The notes: generated by a model from the sequence alone, not told the origin. DNA of 39,411 nucleotides from an uncultured Megasphaera sp. (GCA_934193515.1 CAKPVJ010000018.1:1-39411); one strand, 5' to 3'; shown: positions 6,938 to 15,571, numbered from the stretch's first letter. Translations and numbers: made by a program.

Positions 6938-7697
6938 ATATTGTAGTTACCGATTTATCGTAAGATTCAATTGATATTTTTGCTTGAAGTAATAATTGTT
7001 TGGCAAGTTCTTTCTTTTCTTTTGTAGCTCTAAACAACGGCATGCTAATACTCATAGCATAATTATGGGTATGAGTTAATACAATCGGAACGGCGAAGCA
7101 GCAAAGTTGATATGTTATTTCCTCCTGTTCGACGGCAATGTGTGTCTGTTTAATAGATTGCAGCTGTTCGTAGAGCGTATGCAAGTCCGTAATGGTATTT
7201 TGGGTCTGTTTTACAAGCGGGTTGGGATATAATGCCTGCAGTTGGGGAAATGTATAGTCGCAAAGCAATGCTTTTCCTAATGCTGTACAGTAAGCAGGAA
7301 GTTTTTTTCCAATATATGAAATGATTTTTATGGTTTGTGTTATAGCCGCATCTTCTTTTAATATGTATAAAACGTCTGCTCCATCAAGAACACCTACCTG
7401 ACATATTTCATTTATTTCTCTAGTAATATCTCTCATTATAGATTTTATATAAGGAATTAGTGTTTTTTCATGTTCATAAGCGGCCCCGATACAATATGAT
7501 GAGATACCAATGGAATAAAGTTTTGAATTATCTTGAAGTTGTAAAAATTTTTGTTGTACCATTTCCTGCAAAATGGGGGAAAGAGTACTTTTTGGTATAT
7601 GTAAAAGTTCAGTAACTTGTGTAAGCGATAGTCCTTCTGGATGTGCAGCAAGAAGCGTTAAAATACGTAAAACACGTTCTGTTGGTTTGTGAGTCAA
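6936..7697 (-). CDS. IclR-family transcriptional regulator of the sugar-acid island
   Basis: A 253-residue regulator. An N-terminal winged helix-turn-helix (about residues 8-60, containing LSLTQVTELLHIPKSTLSPIL) is followed by an IclR effector-binding domain with ICQVGVLDGADVLYI, the usual Y-GK-LP-Y-TALGKALL segment and a C-terminal SISMP motif. Translation most likely starts at a TTG at 7697, with AGGAGG eight bases upstream; no in-frame ATG fits. It is transcribed divergently from the dehydratase gene, the same pairing as E. coli yjhI with yjhHGF and yagI (XynR) with yagEF. It probably senses the sugar acid or its keto-deoxy product and binds the operator at 7852-7886. A minus-strand TATAAT at 7726-7731 may be its -10. 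Confidence 0.9.
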   Translation of the reverse strand: MTHKPTERVLRILTLLAAHPEGLSLTQVTELLHIPKSTLSPILQEMVQQKFLQLQDNSKLYSIGISSYCIGAAYEHEKTLIPYIKSIMRDITREINEICQVGVLDGADVLYILKEDAAITQTIKIISYIGKKLPAYCTALGKALLCDYTFPQLQALYPNPLVKQTQNTITDLHTLYEQLQSIKQTHIAVEQEEITYQLCCFAVPIVLTHTHNYAMSISMPLFRATKEKKELAKQLLLQAKISIESYDKSVTTI

Positions 7698-7811
7698 TGC
7701 AAAAACCTCCTATTATAATATTTCTATTATAACAAATTTAATGATAATAAGAAAATTACAAATTTTGCATAATAGATACAAAATGATGATAAAAAAACAA
7801 TATTACTATCC

Positions 7812-7840
7812 TTGATTTTCGTTTAGCTGATTGTTATAAT
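7812..7840 (+). promoter_or_regulatory. Promoter of the xylonate dehydratase operon
   Basis: TTGATT at 7812-7817 and a perfect TATAAT at 7835-7840 separated by 17 bases. The inverted repeat at 7852-7886 lies just downstream, where a bound regulator would block initiation or clearance. Confidence 0.8.
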
Positions 7841-7851
7841 TTAAGCATAAA

Positions 7852-7886
7852 GTTCGTAAATACGTTTGCTAATACGTATATACGAA
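7852..7886 (+). promoter_or_regulatory. Candidate operator, inverted repeat downstream of the -10
   Basis: TTCGTAAATACG (7853-7864) and CGTATATACGAA (7875-7886) are inverted repeats with one mismatch and a 10-base centre. The same arrangement, GTTCG-K-AAATAC followed by AATACGTAT, recurs at 12570-12599 ahead of the alcohol dehydrogenase. The likely binder is the divergent IclR-family regulator; this is inferred from position. Confidence 0.65.
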
Positions 7887-7925
7887 TATAAAAAAGGGAG
7901 AAGCAATAAAAGGAGGATAATAAGT

Positions 7926-9902
7926 ATGTCTATTGAGAATTTGTATTTAAATGAAAAACCGTCTTTGTATCAAGCTAGGACACATGCAGATGGGCCATGT
8001 GGAACATTACCATTAACTGATGAAGCATTAAAAACTTCACCAAGCGGAAATATTTTTGGCATGACGATTAATGCTGGAATGGGATGGAATCCGGAAACGT
8101 TGGCGAATGGAGATGTAATGATTATAGGTACTAAGGGTGGAATGCGTGCGGATAATGGCCGAACGATTGCTGTAGGATTACATCCAGGGCATTTTGAATT
8201 AGGTGATTTAATGGGAGAAGCGGCGGACACATTGAAAGGAATGGGATATGTTCCTCATGCTGCTTTTGTATCAGATCCTTGTGATGGACGTACGCAGGGA
8301 ACGATAGGAATGTTTGATTCTCTACCGTATCGCAATGACGCATCCATGGTTATGCGGCGCTTGATTCGTTCTATTCCGACGAGAAAGGCTGTCATTGGCG
8401 TGGCTTCTTGTGATAAAGGTTTACCGGCTATGATGATGGCATTAGCAAGCATGCATGATTTGCCAACAATTCTTGTTCCTGGAGGAGCCACGTTAATGCC
8501 TAATAAAGGTGAAGATTTGGGAACCGTGCAAACGATTGGCGTTCGATATGCTAATGGAGAACTTTCTTATAAAGATGCTGTTAATTTAGGATGTCGAGCT
8601 TGTGCAAGTGCTGGAGGCGGATGCCAATTTTTTGGAACAGCAGGAACTTCGCAAGTGGTAGCAGAAGGACTTGGACTTGCATTAACTCATTCTGCATTAG
8701 CACCTTCAGGCGAAGCAATTTGGAAAGATTTAGCAACTAAATCTGCAGTAGCGGCAATGGAAATGTATAAAAAGGGTATTACAACAAAAGATGTTATTAC
8801 AGACCATGCTATTGAAAATGCTATGGTTATCCATGCTGCTTTTGGCGGCTCGACTAATTTGTTGTTACATTTACCGGCGATTGCCTTTGCTGGCGGATGC
8901 CATGTACCTACGGTTCATGATTGGGCACGTATTAATAAAGAAGTTCCTCGCTTGGTCAGCGTTTTACCAATTGGACCTGTTAATTATCCAACGGTAGATG
9001 TATTTATGGCTGGCGGTGTTCCGGAAGTTATGCTGCATTTACGTAAATTAGGATTGCTGCATGAAGATGTTATGACAGTAACTGGCAGTACATTAGGTGA
9101 AAATTTGGATTGGTGGGAACAATCTGAACGTCGAACTGCTTGTCAAAAACGCCTAAAAGAATTGGATCATTTAAATGTAGAAGATGTTATTTTTAGTCCA
9201 GAGCAGGCTAAAGAACGTGGAATAGGATCTACTGTTACGTTCCCAACAGGAAATATCGCTCCAGAAGGATCTGTTGTTAAATCTACGGCGATTGATCCAT
9301 CTGTTATTGATGATGATCATGTTTTTCGTCATACGGCTAAGGTAAAGGTATTTACCTCTGAAAAAGAAGCAATTACTGCTTTGAAACATGATGGAGTACA
9401 GGCTGGCGATATTATGATTGTTATGGGGGGCGGCCCGTTAGGAACTGGTATGGAAGAAACATATCAGTTGACATCGGCACTAAAACATCTGTCTTTTGGC
9501 AAACATGTATCGTTAATTACTGATGCTAGATTTTCTGGTGTGTCAACTGGCGCATGTTTTGGCCATGTAGGCCCGGAAGCATTAGCTGGAGGTCCTATTG
9601 GAAAATTACGTGATGGAGATATTGTAGAAATTATTGTAGATACCGTGAAGTTAGAAGGAAGTTTAAACTTTATCGGTACAGAAGATAATCCGCTTACCTA
9701 TGAAGAAGGTGCTAAAGTATTAGCTGCACGTGAAACGAATCCCCATGTACATCCGGATGACGATTTACCTGATGATACACGGCTTTGGGCGGCTCTTCAA
9801 AATGCGAGCGGCGGTACTTGGAAAGGTACAGTATATGATGTAGATGCTATTATCAAAGTATTGGATGCAGGTAAAAAAGCACTAGAAAAAGAAGAAAAAT
9901 AG
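7926..9902 (+). CDS. yjhG: YjhG/YagF-type D-xylonate dehydratase (IlvD/Edd family)
   Basis: A 658-residue dehydratase that should convert D-xylonate, or a related sugar acid, to 2-keto-3-deoxy-xylonate. The whole chain closely follows E. coli YjhG as I recall it, for example SDPCDGRTQGT (116-126), PYRNDASMVMRRLIRS, ASCDKGLPA (160-168), ACASAGGGCQFFGTAGTS and SLITDARFSGVSTGA. Candidate iron-sulfur ligands are Cys119, Cys162 and Cys233. The length matches that subfamily, which is longer than IlvD. The start at 7926 has AAAGGAGG nine bases upstream. Codon use is strikingly AT-rich (GGA, TTA, GTT, GCT) compared with flanking genes, which suggests recent acquisition. It heads the operon with the GntP permease 13 bases downstream. 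Confidence 0.93.
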   Translation: MSIENLYLNEKPSLYQARTHADGPCGTLPLTDEALKTSPSGNIFGMTINAGMGWNPETLANGDVMIIGTKGGMRADNGRTIAVGLHPGHFELGDLMGEAADTLKGMGYVPHAAFVSDPCDGRTQGTIGMFDSLPYRNDASMVMRRLIRSIPTRKAVIGVASCDKGLPAMMMALASMHDLPTILVPGGATLMPNKGEDLGTVQTIGVRYANGELSYKDAVNLGCRACASAGGGCQFFGTAGTSQVVAEGLGLALTHSALAPSGEAIWKDLATKSAVAAMEMYKKGITTKDVITDHAIENAMVIHAAFGGSTNLLLHLPAIAFAGGCHVPTVHDWARINKEVPRLVSVLPIGPVNYPTVDVFMAGGVPEVMLHLRKLGLLHEDVMTVTGSTLGENLDWWEQSERRTACQKRLKELDHLNVEDVIFSPEQAKERGIGSTVTFPTGNIAPEGSVVKSTAIDPSVIDDDHVFRHTAKVKVFTSEKEAITALKHDGVQAGDIMIVMGGGPLGTGMEETYQLTSALKHLSFGKHVSLITDARFSGVSTGACFGHVGPEALAGGPIGKLRDGDIVEIIVDTVKLEGSLNFIGTEDNPLTYEEGAKVLAARETNPHVHPDDDLPDDTRLWAALQNASGGTWKGTVYDVDAIIKVLDAGKKALEKEEK

Positions 9903-9915
9903 GGAGGAAAAGAAT

Positions 9916-11262
9916 ATGCCATTAGTTATTACAGCATTAGCGGTTGTATTATTAATTGTCCTGATTTCTAAATTTAAGATGAATACTTTTGTGGCACTTC
10001 TTATTGTATCGGTTGCAGCTGCAATTAGCTTTGGAGTCCCTCTTGTAAAAGTTGCTGATTTATTGGAAAAAGGGATTGGCGGCACATTAGGTCATATTGC
10101 ATTGATTTTTGGCTTAGGAGCTATGTTAGGTAGACTAGTTGCTGATGCCGGCGGTGCGCAACGTATTTCTCTTTCTCTTATCCATGCATTTGGAGAAAAG
10201 AAAATTCAGTGGGCTGTTTTAGTTGCATCGTTTGTTGTTGGTATTGCCATGTTTTTTGAAGTGGGATTAGTACTGCTTATTCCCATTATCTTTTCTATTG
10301 CAAAGGAAATGAAAGTAACGCCTATTTATTTGGGAATACCTATGTTGGCATCTTTACTTTCAGCGCATTGTTTTTTACCTCCGCATCCGGGGCCTACTGT
10401 CATTGCTGGCGAATATGGTGCGGATATAGGTAATGTTTTGCTCTATGGAATTATAGTAGCAATTCCAACGGTTATTATTGCAGGACCTTTATTTACAAAA
10501 TTCGCTAAAAAAATAGTACCGAGTGCTTTTGAAAAGATGGGTGATATTACAGCACTGGGTAAAGAACGTACTTTCACAGATGAAGAAATGCCAGGATTTA
10601 GAGTTAGTTTGTTTACGGCGATGCTTCCGGTTATTTTAATGATTATTGCGACAATCGGTTCGATGGTTAGCGACTTTGTCAATCTTTCCGGCAGTGCAGT
10701 ATTTACCTTTATTGAATTTATTGGTAAACCGGGGATTGCAATGATTATTTCTATCTTGGTAGCCATGTACACCATGGGGGTACAACGAAAAATTCCTGTC
10801 AAAGATGTTATGAATTCTTGTGCATCTTCCATTGCGGCTATTGGGATGATGTTGCTGATTATTGGCGGCGGCGGTGCTTTTAAACAAGTGCTGATTGATG
10901 GAGGAGTAGGACAGTATATTTCTCAGTTATTTGCAGGAACGGCTGTGTCACCGATTATTTTAGCTTGGGGTGTTGCTGCTATTTTGCGAGTTTCTCTTGG
11001 TTCGGCAACTGTTGCAGCTATTTCCACAGCGGGATTAGTTATTCCTCTGTTAAGTGCATATGATGTTAATTTAGCTCTTGTAACATTAGCTACTGGAGCA
11101 GGAAGCTCCATTGCATCCCATGTGAATGATGCAAGTTTTTGGATGATTAAAGAATATTTTGGCTTGTCAATGAAAGAAACATTTTTAACATGGACATTGA
11201 TGTCAACGGTGCAAGCTGTTTGTGGATTAGTTTTTATTTTGTTATTGAGTATGGCTGTCTAA
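9916..11262 (+). CDS. GntP-family sugar-acid permease
   Basis: A 448-residue membrane protein of the gluconate:H+ symporter family, with about 12 hydrophobic segments. Family landmarks are LLEKGIGGTLGHIALIFGLGA in the first third, FFEVGLVLLIPI, HCFLPPHPGPT, and GAGSSIASHVNDASFWM near the C-terminus. E. coli YjhF, the equivalent protein in the yjhIHGF cluster, belongs to the same family, so the likely cargo is xylonate or another aldonate. GGGAGG precedes the ATG, 13 bases after the dehydratase stop. It shares the AT-rich codon use of its neighbours. Aldolase translation starts 185 bases further on, past a gap that may hold a second promoter. Confidence 0.92.
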   Translation: MPLVITALAVVLLIVLISKFKMNTFVALLIVSVAAAISFGVPLVKVADLLEKGIGGTLGHIALIFGLGAMLGRLVADAGGAQRISLSLIHAFGEKKIQWAVLVASFVVGIAMFFEVGLVLLIPIIFSIAKEMKVTPIYLGIPMLASLLSAHCFLPPHPGPTVIAGEYGADIGNVLLYGIIVAIPTVIIAGPLFTKFAKKIVPSAFEKMGDITALGKERTFTDEEMPGFRVSLFTAMLPVILMIIATIGSMVSDFVNLSGSAVFTFIEFIGKPGIAMIISILVAMYTMGVQRKIPVKDVMNSCASSIAAIGMMLLIIGGGGAFKQVLIDGGVGQYISQLFAGTAVSPIILAWGVAAILRVSLGSATVAAISTAGLVIPLLSAYDVNLALVTLATGAGSSIASHVNDASFWMIKEYFGLSMKETFLTWTLMSTVQAVCGLVFILLLSMAV

Positions 11263-11446
11263 AAAGGTGAAGAGAAAGATGGGACAATATGACAATGAAA
11301 AAAAGACAGTAAAAAACTGCCTATTGTATGAGTCTGCCACAACCGATACAAGCATGCTTTTGTCCTGTCTTTGCTCTATTATATCATAGTATAGACGGTA
11401 GAATCGAATTACTGGCAAGATTTTTTATGAAAGGTCGTTGATAAAC

Positions 11447-12352
11447 ATGAAATTACAAGGTGTGTATACTCCGATTATTACGATAATGAAGAAGGATGGC
11501 TCCATTGATATGGCTAATATGGAAAAACATATTAATCATTTATGTGAAGCCGGTATTAATGGAATTTTGTTTTTTGGCAGTTTAGGAGAGTTTTATGCTT
11601 GCTCCATGGAAGAAAAGAAAGCGGTTATTGATATGGCTGTTAGGGTCATCAATCATAGAGCCACTATGATTGTCGGCGTAGGCGGTACGGCATTAAAAGA
11701 TGTGTTGGAGTTGGCACAGTATGCCCAAAAAGCTGGCGCAGATGCTATTAATGTTGTTTCGCCATTTTATTTTGGGCCGACAGAAGAAGGCGCCATTACG
11801 TATTTTGGCAAAATTGCTGAAGCTATTTCACTGCCGATTCAATTATACAATTTCCCAGCTCGCGTTGGTGCTGATTTAACACCGGATGTCGTTGCAGCAT
11901 TAGCTGCAAAATATCCGAATATCATAGGGGTAAAAGATACGGTAGATAATATTAGTCATACCCGAAAAGTGATTGCAGCTGCTAAAGCAGTACGCCCTGA
12001 TTTTTCTGTACTTTCTGGCTTTGATGAATATTATTTAGTCAACAGGGTATCCGGTGGTGACGGAGTTCTTTGCGGGTTAACAAATGTTATTCCGGAAATC
12101 TTCGTTGCATATCATAAGGCGTATGAAACGAAAGATTTTGCAGCAACGGAAAAATATGCTCAAGTTATTTCTAAGCTGATGTCTTTGTATGAAGTTACGG
12201 GATTATTTATTACGGCTATTAAAGCAGCTGTCAAAGTACAAGGATTAAATATATCTACCTATACTCGAGAACCGGGTACGCCTATTACCGATGCAGCATA
12301 TCAGCAAGTACAGCATATTCTGCAGAATGTAAAAGAAATATATAAACTGTAA
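11447..12352 (+). CDS. YjhH/YagE-type 2-keto-3-deoxy-sugar-acid aldolase (DHDPS family)
   Basis: A 301-residue TIM-barrel class I aldolase. The Schiff-base lysine is Lys163 in GVKDTVDN, the acid-base tyrosine is Tyr134 in YNFPARVG, and the pyruvate carboxylate loop is GSLGEF at 44-49. Dihydrodipicolinate synthases usually read GTTGE there, so lysine synthesis is less likely. Next to a xylonate dehydratase it should split 2-keto-3-deoxy-xylonate into pyruvate and glycolaldehyde, as described for E. coli YjhH and YagE. The ATG at 11447 is preferred over a TTG three codons earlier because AAAGG lies 12 bases upstream of it and only 3 bases from the TTG. A strong terminator follows. Confidence 0.9.
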   Translation: MKLQGVYTPIITIMKKDGSIDMANMEKHINHLCEAGINGILFFGSLGEFYACSMEEKKAVIDMAVRVINHRATMIVGVGGTALKDVLELAQYAQKAGADAINVVSPFYFGPTEEGAITYFGKIAEAISLPIQLYNFPARVGADLTPDVVAALAAKYPNIIGVKDTVDNISHTRKVIAAAKAVRPDFSVLSGFDEYYLVNRVSGGDGVLCGLTNVIPEIFVAYHKAYETKDFAATEKYAQVISKLMSLYEVTGLFITAIKAAVKVQGLNISTYTREPGTPITDAAYQQVQHILQNVKEIYKL

Positions 12353-12366
12353 GTTATATTTTGCCT

Positions 12367-12403
12367 AAAAACTTCCGCCCTATTGAGAGGCGGAAGTTTT
12401 TTT
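12367..12403 (+). terminator. Terminator of the sugar-acid operon
   Basis: AACTTCCGCC pairs perfectly with GGCGGAAGTT, followed by a run of T. Confidence 0.9.
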
Positions 12404-12515
12404 ATGGTCAGTTACATAACTGCTGGCGGTAATGCAGCCGCATTTGATGTATTTGTTTGGTAAAAAATCATTGCTTATTATGCATAATACCATATAATTT
12501 ATGCGTAAATTTTTG

Positions 12516-12544
12516 TTGACAGAAATAAGATACAAAGATATATT
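12516..12544 (+). promoter_or_regulatory. Promoter of the alcohol dehydrogenase transcript
   Basis: TTGACA at 12516-12521 and TATATT at 12539-12544 with a 17-base spacer. The spacer contains GATACAAA, a word also found at 7775-7782 in the regulator-dehydratase intergenic region. The start of translation is about 350 bases further on, so a long leader is predicted. Confidence 0.7.
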
Positions 12545-12569
12545 ATATAATAAATATCCATTATTAACG

Positions 12570-12599
12570 GTTCGGAAATACAGTAGTGCGAATACGTAT
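12570..12599 (+). promoter_or_regulatory. Second copy of the candidate sugar-acid operator
   Basis: GTTCGGAAATAC at 12570-12581 and AATACGTAT at 12591-12599 repeat, in the same order and orientation, the halves GTTCGTAAATAC and AATACGTAT found at 7852-7863 and 7871-7879. The spacing differs by two bases (9 against 7). Placement downstream of a -10 element is also the same. Confidence 0.6.
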
Positions 12600-12603
12600 G
12601 CAG

Positions 12604-12899
12604 TATGTTCGGTTTGCAGAGAGAAAAACTGAAATGCGTGGTTTTACCTGGATTTTTGTTTTACTATGTTTATTCTTGGCAAGACTGCACAGAGACACTG
12701 GTTTTGTGTGATGCATGCTGGTGGCTGTTTTGTGGAAATACTAGCAGAAGCGGTACCATGTTGTTGTGTATTGCATAAATATTGTAGAAAAAATAGTATG
12801 AGAAACGGGCTTTGCAAGGGTATCATGTAATGTGTCAGTGCGTCGTGGTTTATGATACGCAATATTTTTTTATCTATCATGTAGTAGGAGGTGCACAGT
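12604..12899 (+). other. Long 5' leader of the alcohol dehydrogenase gene
   Basis: About 300 bases between the operator and the gene. It holds a 25-codon ORF at 12634-12711 (MRGFTWIFVLLCLFLARLH and six further residues), strongly hydrophobic but with only a weak GAGAG-type ribosome binding site. Near 12840-12872 TGCGT and ACGCA can pair and are followed by a T run, resembling a weak terminator or attenuator. No known riboswitch consensus was recognised. Confidence 0.4.
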
Positions 12900-14069
12900 A
12901 TGGCAAGATTTACGTTACCGCGTGATATTTATTATGGCGCCGGTGCTATCAATGAGCTGAAAGGGCTAAAAGAGCACAAGAAAGCGATGATTTTTACCGG
13001 TGGTAGTTCTATGCGGCGCGGTGGTTTTTTATTGAAAGTAGAAAGTGTACTGCAGGATATTGGCATAGAAACACAGATTTTTGAAGGTATTGAGCCGGAC
13101 CCGTCAATTGAAACGGTATTTCGCGGAGCCGAGGCTATGCGGGCTTTTGAGCCGGATGTCATTGTGGCGATTGGCGGCGGTTCTTCTATTGATGCGGCCA
13201 AGGTGATGTGGGTGTTTTATGAGCATCCGGAAAAAACGTTTGATGATATCAAGAAACCATTTACTATTCCGCTGCTGCGCAAGAAAGCCATTTTTATAGC
13301 GATTCCCTCTACTAGTGGGACGGCTACGGAGGTTACTGCTTTTTCTGTTATCACGGATTATAAAACAGATATTAAATATCCGCTGGCAGATTTTGAAATC
13401 ACTCCGGATATTGCCATTCTGGATACGGACCTTCCCATGACGATGCCCAAAAAACTGACGGCTCATACCGGCATGGATGCGCTGACGCATGCCATTGAAG
13501 CCTATGTAGCTACAGCGCACAGTCAGTTTTCAGATGCTCTGGCGTTGCAGGCTATCGGTGATGTATATAATAATTTGGTTGCCAGCTATTATGGGGATAA
13601 GCAGGCGCGTGAGAAGATGCATATTGCCCAGTGCCTTGCCGGCATGGCTTTTTCGAATGCGTTGCTGGGGATTGCCCATAGTTTGGCGCACAAAACGGGA
13701 GCTGTTTTTCATATTCCGCACGGCTGCTGCAATGCGATTCTGCTGCCGCCGGTTATTGAGTTCAATGCTAAAGTATGCGGTAATCGCTATGCGGCGATTG
13801 CCCGTCATTTGGGCTTGCCGGGCAAGACCGATGAACAGCTTACACAGGCATTGGTAGATTCTATCAAGCAGCTGAATCAGAAACTGGATATTGCGCAGAC
13901 ATATAAAGAAAATGGTATTAGTGAAGACGTGTTGAAAGACCATGCGGATGCCATTGCAGCAAACGCTGTGCTGGATCCCTGTACAAGTTCCAATCCGCGT
14001 CAGATTGATACAGAACAGATGAAACAAGTATTGCGGTGTGCGTATGACGGCACACCTGTTACGTTTTAG
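12900..14069 (+). CDS. Iron-containing alcohol dehydrogenase (possible glycolaldehyde reductase)
   Basis: A 389-residue group III alcohol dehydrogenase, NAD(P)-dependent. The nucleotide-binding GGGSSIDAAK lies at residues 92-101. Metal ligands by comparison with FucO are Asp193 and His197 (GMDALTHAIEAY), His260 (GIAHSLAH) and His274 (HIPHGCCNA). The start at 12900 has AGGAGG upstream; a GTG three codons earlier overlaps that ribosome binding site. The promoter carries the same candidate operator as the xylonate dehydratase promoter, so the physiological substrate may be glycolaldehyde released by the aldolase, giving ethylene glycol. FucO and YqhD do this in E. coli. A butanol- or ethanol-type dehydrogenase is the alternative. 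Confidence 0.9.
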   Translation: MARFTLPRDIYYGAGAINELKGLKEHKKAMIFTGGSSMRRGGFLLKVESVLQDIGIETQIFEGIEPDPSIETVFRGAEAMRAFEPDVIVAIGGGSSIDAAKVMWVFYEHPEKTFDDIKKPFTIPLLRKKAIFIAIPSTSGTATEVTAFSVITDYKTDIKYPLADFEITPDIAILDTDLPMTMPKKLTAHTGMDALTHAIEAYVATAHSQFSDALALQAIGDVYNNLVASYYGDKQAREKMHIAQCLAGMAFSNALLGIAHSLAHKTGAVFHIPHGCCNAILLPPVIEFNAKVCGNRYAAIARHLGLPGKTDEQLTQALVDSIKQLNQKLDIAQTYKENGISEDVLKDHADAIAANAVLDPCTSSNPRQIDTEQMKQVLRCAYDGTPVTF

Positions 14070-14079
14070 TTTATAGCAG

Positions 14080-14117
14080 CGACAGCTGTCTTCTCGTGGA
14101 GACAGCTGTTTTTTTTT
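14080..14117 (+). terminator. Terminator of the alcohol dehydrogenase gene
   Basis: ACAGCTGTCT and AGACAGCTGT form ten perfect pairs around an eight-base loop, followed by nine T. Confidence 0.92.
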
Positions 14118-14253
14118 ATTTGCATGTATGGGATATTTGATGGCTGCAGCTGCTGCTGGCAGCAGAACGGTTTTGCGCAGCAGGATAAATTGTAGGGATT
14201 TTGTAACAGAACCTATGGTATAATAAAACATATTTACAACCGAGGTGAACTTC

Positions 14254-14874
14254 ATGAGTGAATCGATATATGGAAAGTACAAACCGGCTGTGCAGGCTGT
14301 CATGGATAGCCTTGTCACAGCGATTCAAGACTATAGCAGCCGCATCAAACAGCAGGAAGGGGAAGCGGCGTATGAACATTTGATTTACCGCATCAAAAGT
14401 GAAGACAGCATGCTGGAAAAATGTACCCGCAAAGGACTGCCGCAGACGGCGTATTCGGCACTGCATGATATTCGTGATGCGATTGGTCTGCGCATCGTCT
14501 GTTGTTTTTTAGATGATATTTACCGCAATATCAAGATGATTGCTGCGCTGCCGGGCGTGCGTGTCATCGAAGAAAAAGATTACATCCAACATGTTAAGCC
14601 CAATGGATACCGCAGTTATCATATGATTATCGAAGCAGAGGTCCCGTATGAAGATGTTACAGGGGCCAATCCGGGCCATTTTTTTGCTGAAATACAGCTG
14701 CGGACGATTGCTATGGATTCCTGGGCGAGCCTGGAACATCAGATGAAGTATAAGCATGATATTCATAATCCGGAAATGATTGTTCGGGAATTAAAACGAT
14801 GCGCTGATGAATTAGCGGCGTGTGATGTGTCGATGCAGACGATTCGCAATTTAATACATGCAGATAACGGATAA
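14254..14874 (+). CDS. Small alarmone synthetase, RelQ/YjbM type
   Basis: A 206-residue stand-alone (p)ppGpp synthetase that transfers pyrophosphate from ATP to GDP or GTP. It contains only the RelA/SpoT synthetase domain; the HD hydrolase and C-terminal regulatory domains are absent. Recognisable motifs are RIKSEDSMLEKC, the D-IGLRIVC strand, the substrate-binding VKPNGYRSYHMII, and the EIQLRT and SWASLEHQMKYK segments. The ATG at 14254 has GAGGTG six bases upstream; a GTG three codons earlier is inside that site. A TATAAT at 14219-14224 is the likely -10. The response regulator gene starts 13 bases downstream, so the alarmone enzyme and the two-component system may share a transcript. Confidence 0.92.
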   Translation: MSESIYGKYKPAVQAVMDSLVTAIQDYSSRIKQQEGEAAYEHLIYRIKSEDSMLEKCTRKGLPQTAYSALHDIRDAIGLRIVCCFLDDIYRNIKMIAALPGVRVIEEKDYIQHVKPNGYRSYHMIIEAEVPYEDVTGANPGHFFAEIQLRTIAMDSWASLEHQMKYKHDIHNPEMIVRELKRCADELAACDVSMQTIRNLIHADNG

Positions 14875-14887
14875 AAAGGAGCAGTAT

Positions 14888-15568
14888 ATGAAACTATTAT
14901 TAGCAGAAGATGAAAAGGCCATGTCTATGGCACTGGTAGCGGTGTTGGAACATTCAGGATATGAAGTAGATGCTGTCTATGACGGTATGGCTGCTGTAGA
15001 AAAGGGCCGCAGTAATACGTATGACTGCATGATTTTTGATATTATGATGCCGAAATTGGATGGAATCGGCGCGTTAAAAGAACTGCGCAGCAGCGGTGAT
15101 ACGACGCCGGTCATTATGCTGACGGCTAAAGCCGAAGTCGATGACCGTATTACCGGGCTGGATGCCGGCGCTGATGACTACCTGACCAAACCGTTTGCTA
15201 TGGCAGAACTGTTGGCGCGCATCCGGTCCATGACGCGGCGTTCGACGACATTTACACCGTCCAAGCTGGCAGCCGGCCATGTAGAATTGGACGTAGAAGA
15301 ACAGGAATTATCTTGTAAAAATGCGATCCGTCTGGCAAATAAAGAGACGAAACTTATGAAATTTTTCATGCTCAACATGGGTAAATCTTTATCGACAGAA
15401 GCAATTTTTTCCCATGTATGGAAGGATGAAGAGGATGTGACAGAAGATATTGTTTGGATTTATGTATCGTATTTACGAGAAAAATTGACGGCTATTCAGG
15501 CGGACATCCAAATACTAGGTGAAAAGAACGGGACTTTTTTGCTGCAGGCAAAAGGAATGGAAGCGTAG
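14888..15568 (+). CDS. OmpR-family response regulator
   Basis: A 226-residue response regulator. The receiver domain (1-120) has the acidic pair EDE at 7-9, phospho-acceptor Asp51 in FDIMMPKLDG, Thr79 and Lys101 in TKPF. The C-terminal half is a winged helix DNA-binding domain that ends with EDIVWIYVSYLREKL and the usual beta-hairpin. AAAGGAG precedes the ATG at 14888. The histidine kinase gene follows after three bases, and the alarmone synthetase gene precedes it by 13. Its target genes cannot be read from the sequence. Confidence 0.95.
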   Translation: MKLLLAEDEKAMSMALVAVLEHSGYEVDAVYDGMAAVEKGRSNTYDCMIFDIMMPKLDGIGALKELRSSGDTTPVIMLTAKAEVDDRITGLDAGADDYLTKPFAMAELLARIRSMTRRSTTFTPSKLAAGHVELDVEEQELSCKNAIRLANKETKLMKFFMLNMGKSLSTEAIFSHVWKDEEDVTEDIVWIYVSYLREKLTAIQADIQILGEKNGTFLLQAKGMEA

Positions 15569-15571
15569 CCT

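Noticed and set aside
11279..11389. 36-codon ORF between the GntP permease and the aldolase
   Set aside because: Only a weak upstream GGTGAAGAG, no recognisable composition, and the stretch contains AAAGACAG/CTGTCTTT arms suggesting untranslated structure.
12644..12880. 78-residue minus-strand frame in the alcohol dehydrogenase leader
   Set aside because: It overlaps the leader antisense, ends near the ribosome binding site of the real gene and has low-complexity composition.
13530..14318. Minus-strand reading frame opposite the alcohol dehydrogenase
   Set aside because: It runs across a strong intrinsic terminator and antisense to conserved catalytic motifs, with no protein-like features.
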